From Emydura subglobosa (Eukaryota; Chordata; Testudines; Chelidae), in assembly GCA_007922225.1 (NCBI GenBank), contig ML680086.1, forward strand, positions 12,376,540 through 12,440,539: a stretch of DNA of 64,000 bases, written 5' to 3'. Positions 1 through 10,744 of this stretch are shown here, in pieces. The position numbers and the translations under genes are program-made. The notes under the pieces were generated by a model that worked only from the letters and a program-made list of their open reading frames with translations, was not told the origin of the DNA and searched no databases. Positions within the stretch are counted from its first letter, which is position 1; every line of letters begins with the position of its first letter.

Positions 1-1080
1 CATCCAGAGCCTTTCTGGGGCTACCTACTTCTGGAGAAGAGGCATCTAGTATACTGTGTAGAGCAGATTGGCATGTGTGAGAAAACCATTTTGCCTTACC
101 AGGTGCTTAAAAAGGGAGGGGGGGGAGCATGTGTTTTGTATTTTAGGGTTTTTTCCCCTCTGTAATTGTAGATTGAATTCACCCCAGTACAAAGGATGAG
201 CACAAGGCCTATAAATCACTTTGGTCCTCAAAATAGAGCTTAAGAGGTACACAGACTAACAAATCAAACTATCTCAATAAATGGCTTTGTTTCTAGAACA
301 TTATGCTAGATTAGAGCAGTTCTGTGTTTAATGAGTCCACCTAATGGGTGACAGGTATGGTATTTTGTTTTGTCCTTTTCTCTCCATTAGCAACAGCCCC
401 AAGCTATTTACTTGTGTTTTAGTAACCCAGATGAAATTGTTAGATGTCCCTGTGTCTCCTGCTGTGCTTAATTTCAAACTTTATGGAGGCATAATAAATC
501 ATCCTGAACGTCTGGGTTATTTGTTCATGTATATAATGCATCTTTTCCCTCCTTTCCTGAAATGCAGCTAACCCCATGTTGGAACACAACAGCTGCTGTT
601 GCAAAGCACAGAGCAGTGCTATGCAGCATTCCAAGACAGGAAGTGAAGAAGCATATCTGATATAACAAACTGGAGAGGGAATTTTAGGCAGCGTTTAATG
701 ACCAAAATTGGAATTTGGCCTGAGCAATAGTGCTAATTCCCTTTCATAAAAAGGGTCATAAGATTTTTTCCTGACTACCAACAGTTGGGATTTCAATTTT
801 ATGTCTGATAACTCCAAAACAAAGGGTGTCTGGTACTTGTGCTGAACAAACATCATAGCCCTGCCCTGGACACAGAAATGTCATCTTAAAATCAAGAAGA
901 ATTTCCCCTTGTTTCTCTCTAACTGTTACAGCCACTTACAAAGCTCAAATGGTGATACCACAGAAAATATTGTAGGGTTATTGTAGGATTCTCTGAGTGC
1001 TGAAGTGATGGCGCTTTTTAAAGAAAAATAATGAACACCAAAGCATCTGTTTATAAAGCAGAATGACATGAACTTTACAG
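1..1080. other. Non-coding stretch, nothing recognised
   Basis: I see no exon-like open frame, no RNA gene and no repeat family that I can name. Base composition is ordinary, with short T and G runs near 110-160. The longest open frames are under 80 codons and resemble no known protein. Confidence 0.6.
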
Positions 1081-1250
1081 AGATAAGGTGGGTGAGATAA
1101 TATCTTTTATTGGGCCAACTTTGGTTGGTGAGAGAGACCGGCTTTCGAACCTATCTGTGTAAGCTTGAAAGCTTGTCCAATAAAATATATTACCTTGCCC
1201 ACCTTGTGTCTCTCATATCCTGGGACCAACATGGCTTAACGACACTACAT
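1081..1250. repeat. Compact inverted-repeat element
   Basis: The left arm at 1,083-1,119 (beginning ATAAGGTGGGTGAG) is matched in reverse complement by the right arm at 1,175-1,207 (ending GCCCACCTTGT). The arms are about 33-37 bp long with a few mismatches, separated by a spacer of about 55 bp. The spacer has its own short inverted pair, GCTTTC and GAAAGC. The sequence just after it (CTCTCATATCCTGGGACCAACATGG) looks like part of the same unit. I recall this as a common interspersed repeat in turtle and crocodilian DNA, probably a non-autonomous DNA transposon, but the class is from memory. Confidence 0.55.
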
Positions 1251-1322
1251 GTTGTAACCTTGAGAAGTGATGAGCACCCATAACTCCTGTGGAATCAAAC
1301 ACCCAGATAGATACAAGAAGAG

Positions 1323-1345
1323 AAAAAAATAAAATAAAATAAAAT
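1323..1345. repeat. AAAAT microsatellite
   Basis: A short run of A followed by about four tandem AAAAT units. It could be the decayed A-rich tail of a retroposed element, but nothing upstream supports that. Confidence 0.75.
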
Positions 1346-1689
1346 GGAGGTATGGCAAGCATAGTATCCTAAATTTCAAGGAAAATTAAATACATTAATT
1401 GTGCAATGAATATGGTTTTAAACCTAAGTGGTAGTAAAGACTGAACGGAACTAAGGATTTGGTTGCAGCTGTTTTCCTGTGGAAGGTTTCCTGAAGTCCT
1501 TGTTTGAAGGGTGCAGACAAAGAGGTCACTTGGACTGGCCTACCTTGAGAAGGAACAGGGAAACTATATGCTTCAGGTAATCACCATTTCAGATTTCTTT
1601 GAGGTGTTCCCTAGATCTGTCAGCAGCATGACTTCTAGTTTCCCTTGGTGTGAGTTGCTGGATATTTCCTGCAATGAACAGCCATTCAC
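1346..1689. other. Non-coding gap before the LINE
   Basis: I see no repeat family or gene. The boundary with the LINE is soft. Recognisable ORF1 similarity starts at about 1,690-1,705, so this is taken as the flank of the truncated insertion. Confidence 0.5.
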
Positions 1690-1958
1690 ATCACTGGATA
1701 AAGGAGTTGGAAGCGCAAGTGGTGTTCTCATCCATTCTCCCTGTTGAAGAAAAAGGCCCAGGTAGGGACCATCGCATTGCAGAAGTAAATGCGTGGTTAC
1801 GCAGGTGGTGTCGGAGAGAGGGCTTTGGATTCTTCGATCATGGGATGTGCTTCCAGGAAGAAGGATTACTAGGAAGAGACGGGATTCACCTAACGAAGAG
1901 AGGGAAGAGTATCTTTGCGGACAGGCTGGCTAACCTAGTGAGGAGGGCTTTAAACTAG
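1690..1958 (+). pseudogene. CR1 ORF1 C-terminal fragment (SGNH esterase-like)
   Basis: This frame encodes the last part of CR1 ORF1. Upstream it reads QVVFSSILPV, then an NAWLRRWCRREGFGFFD block, then GRDGIHLTKRGK, and ends in RALN and a stop at 1,956-1,958. The Asp at 1,878-1,880 and His at 1,887-1,889 form the D-x-x-H signature of SGNH/GDSL esterases, which CR1 ORF1 proteins carry with an RNA-binding chaperone role. The block with the catalytic serine and everything before it are missing, so the fragment has no complete catalytic set. A Met codon exists at 1,650, but it lies in flanking DNA and is not a real start. The endonuclease frame begins 2 bp after the stop, in another phase. Confidence 0.85.
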
Positions 1959-1960
1959 GT

Positions 1961-3343
1961 TTGATGGGGGATGGAGACCTAAGCCCGAAGGTAAGTGGGG
2001 AAGTGGGACACCACAAGGAAGCAGAAGGAGGAGGATGCAGCAGGGGAGGCCTCCTGATTCATACTGAGAAAGTTGGGCAATTGGCTAGTTATCTCAAGTT
2101 CCTGTACACAAATGCAAGAAGCCTGGGAAACAAGCAGGAGGAATTGGAAGTCCTGGCACAGTCAAGAAACTATGACATGACTGGAATAACTGAGACTTGG
2201 TGGAGTAACTCACACAACTGGAGCACTGTCATGGATGGGTATAAAGTATTCAGGAAGGACAGGCAGGGGCGAAACAGTGGAGGAGTTGCACTGTATGTAA
2301 GAGAGCACTATGACTGCTCTGAGCTCCAGTATGAAACTGGAGATAAGGCAGTTGAGAGTCTCTGGGTTAAGCTTAGAAGCAAGAATAATAAGGGTGATAT
2401 CATGGTGGGTGTCTGTTACAGACCACCAGACCAGGAGGACGAGGTAGATGAGGCTTTCTTCAGTCAACTAGGGAAAGTTTCCAGTTCACAGGACCTGATT
2501 CTCATGGGGGACTTCAATCATCCTGACATCTGCTGGAAGAGCAATACAGCAGAGCACAAACAATCCAGGAAGTTTTTGGATAGTGTTGCAGACAACTTCC
2601 TGGTGCAAGTGCTGGAGCAACCAACTAGGGGCCATGTTTCTCTTGACCTGCTGCTCACAAACAGAGAAGATTTGGTAGGAGAAGTAGAAGTGGGTGGCAA
2701 CCTAGGCAGCAGTGACCATGAGATGGTCGAGTTCAGGATCCTGACAAAAGGAAGAAAGGAGAACAGCAGGATACTGACCATGGACTTCAGAAAAGCAGAT
2801 TTTGACTCCCTCAGGGAGCTGATGGGCAGGATCCCCTGGGAGGCTAATATGAGGGGGAAAGGAATCCAAGAGAGCTGGCTGTATTTTAAAGAAACCTTAT
2901 TGAGGGCACAGGAACAAACCATCCCGACGTGCAGAAAGAATAGCAAATATGGTAGGTGTCCAGCTTGGCTTAACAAAGAAATCTTTGGTGAACTTAAACA
3001 CAAAAAAGAAGCTTACAAGAAGTGGAAGCTTGGTCAGATGACTAGGGAGGAGTATAAAAATGCTGCTCGAACATACAGGAATGAAATCAGGAAGGCCAAA
3101 GCACAATTGGAGTTGCAGCTAGCTAGGGACGTGAAGGGGAACAAGAAGGGTTTCTACAGGTACGTTACCAACAAGAGGAAGATTAGGGAAAGTGTGGGCC
3201 CCTTACAGAATGGGGGAGGCAACCTAGTGACAGAGGATGTGGAGAAAGCTGAGGTACTCAATCCCTTTTTTGCCTCTGTCTTCACAGACAAGGTCAGCTC
3301 CCAGACTACTGCATTGGGTGGCACAGAATGGGATGGAAGGTAA
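1961..3343 (+). pseudogene. CR1 ORF2 N-terminal part: APE-type endonuclease
   Basis: A single open frame of 460 codons, the longest in the window. It carries an exonuclease-endonuclease-phosphatase domain at roughly residues 45-262 that would nick target DNA for target-primed reverse transcription. Conserved residues are all present: Asn51 in TNARSL, Glu78 in TETWW, Tyr153 in CYRPP, Asp184 and Asn186 in GDFNHPDICW, Asp229 in SLDLLLTN, and Ser251-Asp252-His253 in SSDHEMVEF. Residues 263-445 form the basic linker before the polymerase, with WLNKEI and ARTYRNEIRKAK. The stop at 3,341-3,343 is not the natural end: a net +1 shift at about 3,318-3,341 moves the polymerase into another frame. The Met start may not be the original one. 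Confidence 0.93.
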
Positions 3344-4845
3344 ACTTCCCAAAGTGCTGAAGGAACAGGTCCAAGACTATTTAGAAAGATTGGACATACA
3401 CAAGTCCATGGGGCCAGATGCCATGCACCCGAGAGTGCTGAGGGAGTTGGCTGATGTGATTTCAGAGCCATTGGCTATTATCTTTGAAAGCTCATGGCAA
3501 TTGCGGAAGGTCCCTGATGACTGAAAAAAAACAAAGATAGTGCCCATCTTCAAGAAAGGGAGGAAAGAGGATCCAGGGAACTGCAGACCGGTCAGGCTCA
3601 CCTCAATCCCTGGAAAAATCATGGAGCAGGTCCTCAATGAATACATTTTAAGGCACTTGGAAGAGAGGAAGGTGATCAGGAACAGTCAACATGGATTCAC
3701 CAAGAAAAAGTCATGCCTGACCAACCTGATTGCTTTCTCTGAAGAGGTGACTGGCTCTGTGGATGTGGGGAAAGCGGTGGACTTGATATACCTTGACTTT
3801 AGCAAAGCTTTTGATACAGTCTCTCACAGTATTCTTATCAGCAAATTAAAGAAGTATGGGTTGGATGAATGGACTATAAATGGATAGAGAACTGGCTAGA
3901 GCATAGGGCTCAACAAGTAGTGATCAATAGCTCCATGTCTAGCTGGCAGCCGGTCACAAGTGGAGTGTCCCAGGGGTCGGTCCTTGGGCTGGTTTTGTTC
4001 AACATCTTCATTAATGATCTGGAGATTGGGGTAGATTGCACCCTCAGCAAGTCTGCAGATGACATTAAGCTGGGGGGAGAGGTAGATACCCTGGAATGTA
4101 GGGATAGGATACAGAAGGACCTAAACAAACTGGAGGATTGGGCCAAAAGAAATCTGATGAGGTTCAACAAGGTCAAGTGCAGAGTCCTGCACTTTTGATG
4201 GAAGAATCCCATACACAGCTACAGACTGGGGACCGATGAGCAATTCTGCAGAAAAGGACCTGCGGGTTACAGTGGATAAGAAGCTAGATATGAGTCAGCA
4301 GTGTGCCCTGGTTGCCAAGAAGGCTAATAGTATATTGGGCTGCATTAGTAAGAGCATTGCCAGCAGATCGCGGGAAGTGATCATTCCCCTCTATTTGGCA
4401 TTGGTGAGGCCGCATTTGAGTATTGTGTCCAGTTTTGGGCCCCCCAATACAAAAAAGGATGTGGACAAGTTAGAGAGTCCAGCAGAAGGCAACAAAAATG
4501 ATTAGGGGGCTGGAGAACAAGATTTATGAGGAGAGGCTGAGGGAATGAGGCTTGTTTAGTCTGCAGAAGAGAAGAATGAGGGAGGATTTGATAGCAGCCT
4601 TTAACTACCTGAAAGGGGGTTCCAGGGAGGATGGAGCTAGGCTGTTCTCAGTAGTGGCAGATGACAGGACAAGGAGCAACGGTCTCAAATTGCAGTGGGG
4701 GAGATCTAGGTTGGACATTAGGAAAACGTTTTTCACTAGGAGGGTGGTCAAGCACTGGAATGGGTTATCTAGCGAGGTGGTAGAATCTCCATCTTTAGAG
4801 GTTTTTAAGCTGTGGCTTGACAAAATCCTCGCTGGGATTATTTAG
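3318..4845 (+). pseudogene. CR1 ORF2 C-terminal part: broken reverse transcriptase
   Basis: The polymerase half of ORF2 is spread over three phases. It resumes after the shift near 3,330 with [23 protein letters not shown] at 3,522-3,524 replaces an expected Trp codon before [12 protein letters not shown]. Motif [10 protein letters not shown], follows. A one-base loss at about 3,875 changes frame. Next come the SGVSQGS block (Ser for the usual Pro) and motif C as SADD at 4,052-4,063 (Ser for the usual Phe, both Asp kept). A TGA at 4,196-4,198 and a shift near 4,235 follow, then a two-base loss in the GAGAG run at about 4,476 and a TGA at 4,546-4,548. The last block, through [10 protein letters not shown] and [12 protein letters not shown], ends at the natural stop near 4,845. 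Confidence 0.92.
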
Positions 4846-4928
4846 CTGAGGTTAGTCCTGCTTTGAGCAGGGGGTTGGACTAGATGGCCTCCTGAGGTCC
4901 CTTTCAACTCTATGATTCATTGATTCTA
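4846..4928 (+). repeat. CR1 3' UTR with the turtle-type tail
   Basis: The tail holds TTGAGCAGGGGGTTGGACTAG, then TGGCCTCCTGAGGTCCC, and ends in imperfect TATGATTC/TTGATTCT repeats. This is the part recognised by the CR1 reverse transcriptase. The same tail occurs at 37,083-37,164. From established knowledge, turtle tRNA-derived SINEs carry a tail derived from a CR1-like LINE and borrow its machinery. Confidence 0.85.
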
Positions 4929-4982
4929 AATGTAAAATGCATTCTGCATAATGTTAAGGAAATCCAGAGGTAGTAATGCCCG

Positions 4983-5088
4983 CAGCTACACTTCTATTTT
5001 TAATGTGGTAGCTCAATAAAAGCTAGCACATGTACATCTCCTTGAGCTGGCAATAACACCCCCAGCTCCAGTGTGAGTGTACCCTTAG
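4983..5088. mobile_element. Right-hand fragment of a MITE
   Basis: The stretch with TGGTAGCTCAATAAAAGCTAG, a GAGCTGGCAATAACACCCCC block and an end in GTGTGAGTGTACCCTTA matches the right end of the family seen complete at 43,926-44,225. There the corresponding block is GAGCTGGGAATCACACCTCC. The left half is missing or decayed. It is probably a non-autonomous DNA transposon. Confidence 0.5.
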
Positions 5089-5195
5089 TATCTCTGTGCC
5101 TCAGTTCCCCATCTATAAAATGGGGATACTAGCTCTTCCCTGCCTTACTGGGAAGGGGTATTGTGATGATAAATGCACTGAAGATGGCACTACAT
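5089..5195 (+). mobile_element. MIR SINE fragment
   Basis: The core and 3' part of a MIR: TCTGTGCCTCAGTTCCCCA, then ATAAAATGGGGATACTAG, CTTCCCTGCCTTACTG, and GTATTGTGATGATAAATGC. MIR is an ancient tRNA-derived SINE of amniotes. The tRNA-like head is absent. Confidence 0.85.
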
Positions 5196-5554
5196 TAGAG
5201 GTGGCAGTAGTGGGAGTTGTGTAAATACCTCAGATCAGGACCAAATATCCCCAGATTAGGAGGGACATCCTTATGTCTTTAAGAAAAAATATTTATACAT
5301 TTTAACATCTCTCCCCATTTAAAAAATCAATATTATCCAACGCACTGCAAAGGATCTGATGGAGTTGCCCATATTTTTCCTTTCCAAATATTCCTGTTAC
5401 TTTAATTACTTTAACGATGAATTTTGTGCCAAAGCAAGTCAGCTCTTAATTATCTGCAACTTCATCGCTAAAACTACCACTGATCTAGGACAACTTTTTA
5501 AAATTACATTGCGTATATGGCAGGTAAGTGAATGACACCCTTTTCCCCATTGCA
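5196..5554. other. Non-coding gap
   Basis: AT-rich sequence between the MIR and the GC-rich element. I see nothing I can name. Confidence 0.6.
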
Positions 5555-6260
5555 GGCACTGGGAGGTGTGGCCTCCCTCAGAGATTGATGGCAAGGGCGA
5601 GCCAAACCCCTTCTGGGGGTGGAACCTGGAAGTGCACCCCCACCTGACCAGAAGCAAAGAGGCAGGACAGGAAGTATAAAAGGCCGGCCTTCTAGCTCAG
5701 ACAGGAGAAGGCAGCTGAGGGAGAAAGATGTCTCTCCCTGGGTGGTGTACTGAGGAGAGGCTGGGGCCCTGAGGACCTGCCAGAGCTACCTGAGTCCTGA
5801 GAGTCAGAGGAGATCCCTGGACCTTGCGACCTGGGGGAACTACCTGAGCTGCCAACTTCCTGTGAACCCAAGGAGGTACCTGGCCCTTGCGACCTAGAGG
5901 AGCTGCCCTCCGTGGACAGCTCCAAGGGGCTCTTAGACCCTGCTATTGAGTGATGAGGCTGAAGGATTCTGGAATTTCCCTCAGGCAGAGTATCCTGAGG
6001 AGATGGGGAGTGACTCGGTTAGGGAAAGGGAAAAGGAAGGAGCCCAGAGTAGCCAGACGCCTGTCCGGCTGCATTATGGCCTGTAGCTGAGTCAGCGCAT
6101 TTCAGCTGGAGCCCCGCTGACCCAGTGATGGGACAACCCGTCACTGCCAGGGCCCTGTACTGGGACGCAGTGGAGTTGGGTGGGCCTGTGTCCCCACTTC
6201 CTAGCCCAACCTAGGGGTGCTAACCCCACCAAGTGCAAGAGACTGTTCCCTTGTGCCTGC
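5555..6260 (+). repeat. GC-rich unclassified element with TATA-like box and tandem repeats
   Basis: Composition changes sharply to GC-rich here and returns to AT-rich after about 6,260. A TATAAAAGG box lies at 5,676-5,684, followed by purine-rich sequence, as in an LTR or other transposon promoter. At about 5,761-5,935 there are three imperfect tandem units of 57-63 bp, best seen as CCTTGCGACCTGGGGGAAC (5,822) and CCTTGCGACCTAGAGGAGC (5,885). On the plus strand they read as an acidic, Pro/Glu/Leu-rich frame; on the minus strand they give a Ser/Gly/Gln-rich frame with a period of about 21 residues. I recall similar TATA-bearing GC-rich units dispersed in turtle DNA, but cannot name the family. 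A host promoter is possible but less likely, since no exon follows. Confidence 0.4.
5676..5684 (+). promoter_or_regulatory. TATA-like box in the GC-rich element
   Basis: TATAAAAGG sits between GGACAGGAAG and CCGGCC, a consensus-quality TATA box in GC-rich surroundings. It probably belongs to the element and not to a host gene. There is no direct evidence of transcription. Confidence 0.4.
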
Positions 6261-8284
6261 CCCGCCCTGCCTATAGGCTGAACTTTGAACTGTTCACCTG
6301 CCTTCCTGAGGAACCTTCTAAATGCTAGTGTGATAAGATGTGCCTGGGCACCTGTAAATCAAACTGAGTTCTTTTCAGATCTATACCATTGTCTGCATGT
6401 CTTTGTCTTTAGTAAAGGCTGCAGTTGGAATATATACCTCCACTTTGTTGTTGCTGTGTATGGCAAAAAAGTATACAATTTGTTCTTCAAAGCCTGTATA
6501 GGCTTTGCAGAATGCACAGTGGTAAAATCTTGGTTTTAGTGGAAAAAAATAGAATATCTGTGACTTGGAAGATACAAAATGAAAAGAGTCTGGGCAGTAC
6601 AACGGGGCCATTTTTAGAGAATCACTTTATTGAATGTAACCACATTTAATACAAATCCTGGAGCACCCACACTCCCTTAGGATCCAAACCAGAATTTGAA
6701 ACCATCTCCTTCCCTGGAATCCCAGTGTTATACAACTTTGGGAATTTTAATCTGAGGGATATTAAGAGAAACACGTACTACGACATAGCATATGATCCTG
6801 ATTTCAAACACTCCATGGTTTGCTTCCTCCGCCTCTCCCCAGCCCCATTATAAAGATAGAAGGACCATTTTCAAATGTCAAATCCAGATCTAGACTTGCA
6901 TTTCATACACATTCCAGAATCTGTGGCTCTGCCTCTTATGGGTCTATATAGGAGGCGCAAGTCTCATGCCAAAGGGCATAGTAACTCCCATAGAGCTCTA
7001 TGAGAGTTACCGGGCTCCATGTAAAAGATTCCGGCCTCTGGTGTATGGTGGTAAGGACAGAATTGTATTCTTCGTATTTACAATAACTAATCCTGAAGTT
7101 CTTGTGTGTGATTATAAAGAATTAAATCCGAGGAGCAATAAAAGAGCAAGATTAAGAGAGAAATCTCCCTTTTGGTTTCTCATAAATCAGCATCCCATGA
7201 GTCAGCGGCATATGACCGTGTCCTTGTAGGTTACAAATGTGGGATGGGGACAAGTAGAACATTCTGTTGTCCTGAGGAGAAGAACACACTTTCAGCAGAT
7301 TCCCTGCCCTTATCTCTTCTTGTTTACAGTTCCTCTGGGAGGATTCTGACCTTCTAGCTCCTTTTCCACCAAAGATGGATTCTATTTTGAAAATATCATT
7401 TTGTAGATTAGTGCCACAGCCAATTGGAGTTAATTTCATAAAGCCTTACTCCTCAAAAATACAGCCAAAATGCAACGCTAGCTGATTGTTTTTGACTTGT
7501 AGCAGTGATGTGTACCATAACTTTGCAGTGTGTTAACCTCTCTGCTGCTGATATCTTATGCATTTCGTTGTTTGTTTTTGTGAATGTATTCGTCTGAATC
7601 AGGTCTAACCGCTGTGGAACAGAAAACCACAACTTTAAGTGCAGACTACTATAAATTACTGTTTTTCAGTCATTTGTATTGACATACCATTGCTACGAAA
7701 CGCAATGTATGTGTGGTTACTTTTAGAGCATAGTTTTTAACTCTTGAGGGTAAAATGTATACATTTAACTTGTTTATATACATATAAAAAACCAATGTTT
7801 CTAAACCAATTACCTATATGTGCTATTAGGAATTGCCAACTAATTCTTATTCTTCAATCAAATACATGCAGGAAATTTGAACGTTCAAACCTTTTTCCAT
7901 TCTGATAAGAACCATTAATAATTTGTCCCTTTAGCAGACAGGACACTGTCCCTGTGCCTTATGCCTGACTGTACTTAAGTTTTATGTGACTCCAGTCTTT
8001 GGTAATTAGTGTTCTTTTGGCAGGCTACTTGTCTTTGGTGTCTGTGCAAAACAAGCTTTCCTGCAGAGAGACCTCTATCCTGTCCTGTATCTATGCTGTG
8101 ATTGTCCCATTCAGCCCTTCAAGAGCTGTCCCCAAACTTTAACGATCAAGCCTCCCTCTCTGCCACTCTTCTGGTCCCTGATGTAGAATGAGAGACTAGC
8201 AGCTGGAAAAGACAATCTCTTCCTCTTTGGTGTGTTGTGGGTTTTCTTTTTTTCCCCCCAATACTAACTTCTCATGTCTGCCAG
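6261..8284. other. Non-coding stretch, nothing recognised
   Basis: Ordinary AT-leaning sequence with short open frames only. I could name no repeat family and see no splice-flanked exon. Confidence 0.55.
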
Positions 8285-8790
8285 CCCATCCAAAATGCTA
8301 CTGCCATAATTTGCTTTCTCACCTGTCACTTTGATGTGGTGCACTGTCCTTGAATCTTTGTACTGGCTCCCTGTTGCAACAGTCTAAACTTCTAGCCCTT
8401 GCTTTTGAGAATATAATCACATAACTCCTGCTTATATCTCCCCTGGTCTCTCACGTTCTGCCATTTCCATTTTGACATTGACAGTTGCATTAGCTCCATC
8501 ATCTTATTCCCTGAAGAATATCCATACTTTCTTCCATGCTTCATCAGCTTCGGAATCTTCCACCAATCTATTTGTCGAGCCACCTCCTTCAAATCCTTCC
8601 CCAAACTGACTTCCTGCCATTTTACCTATGAGAAGAAGAATCTAATATTGCCTCATTCTCCATAACCCTGTCACTGTCTCACTCATCCTTCTTCATGTCC
8701 CAGTCCCATTTTTGTCTGTTTTATGACCCTCACTTGTTGTTGCATGTTGAATTTAAGTTTTTAAGCTTGTCTGGGAAGGGCTTAGGCACA
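8285..8790 (+). mobile_element. Ancient L2/L3-like LINE 3' end
   Basis: Decayed but recognisable C-terminal ORF2 sequence. CAAAATGCTACTGCC reads QNATA, the QNAAAR block of L2/L3 LINEs. CACTTTGATGTGGTG reads HFDVV, and GAATCTTTGTACTGGCTCCC reads ESLYWLPV. Further on, CCAATCTATTTGTCGAGCC and CCTTCAAATCCTTCC match the usual end of this family, where the host-factor-like LP-x-S-V block and FKS-x-L-K-T lie. After 8,740 comes a remnant of the AGCTTGTCTGGGAAGGGCT tail. Several shifts and stops show great age. Confidence 0.7.
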
Positions 8791-10744
8791 TAACAGAAAA
8801 CTGTTATAGTCATATCACATTTTTGGATGCTCAAAAATAGCAATAATGATCAAACCACGCCACTTCCATTGCGTCTTACTTTCCTGCCTCCAGGCAAGAT
8901 TTCACAAGATAAGAGCATAAGGTTTTTCTGCTTTTTAAAAAAATGATCTCCTCTTTGAGAGGCATGGCTTTTATGTGGTAGTAAGTAGTTAGATATCAAT
9001 ACACCATATTGTCCATTCACTAATTCAAGAGAAGGAGAATTATCAAACCTTTTCCAAATCCATCTGGGACTTTTTTTTGGGGGGGGGGCGGGGAATGGAA
9101 GGTCCATGAGAACTGTTTCCATTTTACCTAAGCAGTTGGGCTCTTCCAGCCCAACATCTTTATTTAAACCATTCATCAGTCAGGACTGTCTAACCATCAC
9201 TGCAACACCCATGTTCCTAAAACACTAGCCAAGAGGAATCCATAGTTTCTCCTTTACATAGACTGAATGTTGCTGCCTGCACTCACCAGCAGTAGAAGTC
9301 AAATGGATGCACCTGTTGGCCTTGGTGTATTGTCCTCTGATTGCCAGTCCTCACATTGTGGAAGGGTGGGGGTGAAGGGTCGCTACTCAATACCAAACTG
9401 GATTTCCTATATGGAACCAAATTTAGTAGACCGAATTGATCCTGGATGTACTATAATTTCATTGAATCACAGAGTTACACCCCGGCATGAATTTGTTCCA
9501 CTATTTATTTTTAAACCTTTCTGGGTTAAATCATCACTGATTTTTTTTTCACAATTGTTGCACTGATGGGAATTTCTCATCTAGCTGGGGATGGCACAGG
9601 TGGGGCTGGGTATAAGCCAAATTCTGTGCTAGTCTGAAAAACAGAGCTTCACTGAAGACGGGTTGCAGTCACCTAGGATGTGGCCAATCAACTCGTAAGT
9701 ATTCCAGCATATATAGCCAACTTAGTCTCCCTTTTCAGATGGTGTTATGGAAAGCAGTGGCAAGACAGGACAAGATAAATATTGAATTAAAGGAGAAAGA
9801 GGAGGATGGTCATTTTGTTGTTCGAAGTCTAGGTCCTTGCCATCTACTTTGGGTAAATAGGATTAAAACTACCAAGCTAAACAATACCATTCTCCAATAG
9901 GTACTCTGGACAACAGATCCAAGTATCAGAGACAGAGATCAAACCCATGCTTGGCACATGCCAACAAAGGAAACCACTTCAGGCTGTTTTGCTCCCTTTG
10001 CCAATGCCCAGGCTTTTGATGTGGCTGCCACATGTGCATAGCTTTGCCAGGACCAGATCAGGCAAACATTTCATTAGAAAGAAAATGGCCAACCACTATT
10101 TTTACATGTTTCCAAGAAAAAAAATCTCTTCTTTCTCCTTCCCCCCTACTACCTCCATTTCTGTTATTTAGTGAAAGCAAAACTTTCTGAATTCAAAACA
10201 GAACAGGTTCGTGAAATTGTGACACCAGAACCAGATTTATTTTGAAAGAATTTGCCACTCCTGGGATGATGGGTCTCGTGGTGTCTTGATGGCTCTGTGC
10301 TTTGGAAAGCTAAGCACTGAGAATAGTCAACAGCTGTAGTTCTGCCAGTTAGTATTTGGGTATCCAACTTGGAAGTGGTTGATCTCTTACCTTCTGGAAA
10401 GTGTGTGATGCTGTGTACACAGCTGCCCCGAGAGAATGTTGGGTGTGGTCCATTTTGTGTGATCTTGAACATGCGGACATGTGACTTCATCCCTCCAATG
10501 AACTGCAATACTTTCATTTCATCTCTGATTCAGTATCCTGGACACAACGATTTGCTTTTTGTTTTGACTGAATTATTGTAAAAAATGTTCAAGAATGACA
10601 AATGGAGCCCATCAGTCTTTGAAATTAGCCAAGAAAATAAGGAATTCTGGTAACCTCTAACTTATTACACACAAGAAGACAAGCATGAAAGGTCATTCTA
10701 CTATAACCCTATTGTACTCTGAGTTACCTAACAATATAACACAA
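8791..10744. other. Non-coding stretch, nothing recognised
   Basis: No gene or nameable repeat. A T8 run followed by a G run occurs at about 9,071-9,092. The remainder is ordinary sequence. Confidence 0.55.

Larger units (their letters stand above)
1690..4928 (+). mobile_element. 5'-truncated CR1 LINE retrotransposon
   Basis: A non-LTR retrotransposon of the CR1 clade, about 3.2 kb. In order it contains the C-terminal part of ORF1 (esterase-like), an apurinic-type endonuclease, a reverse transcriptase, a C-terminal region and a short 3' UTR. The 3' end has the CR1 hallmark of a GGACTAGATGG block followed by GAGGTCCCTTTC and a TATGATTC/TTGATTCT terminal direct repeat, with no poly-A tail. The 5' end is lost inside ORF1, as is usual for CR1. 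ORF2 carries at least four frameshifts and three in-frame stops, so the copy cannot move on its own. Many open segments remain, so it is not very old. Confidence 0.95.

Noticed and set aside
1650..1958. An independent small host gene of 102 codons
   Set aside because: The C-terminal part is clearly CR1 ORF1, and the Met start lies in flanking DNA.
2518..3003. Minus-strand frame of 161 codons within the LINE
   Set aside because: It is the antisense shadow of the endonuclease frame.
5676..6260. Host gene promoter with first exon
   Set aside because: No open first exon with a splice donor is convincing, and the sharp GC boundaries and tandem repeats fit a mobile element better.
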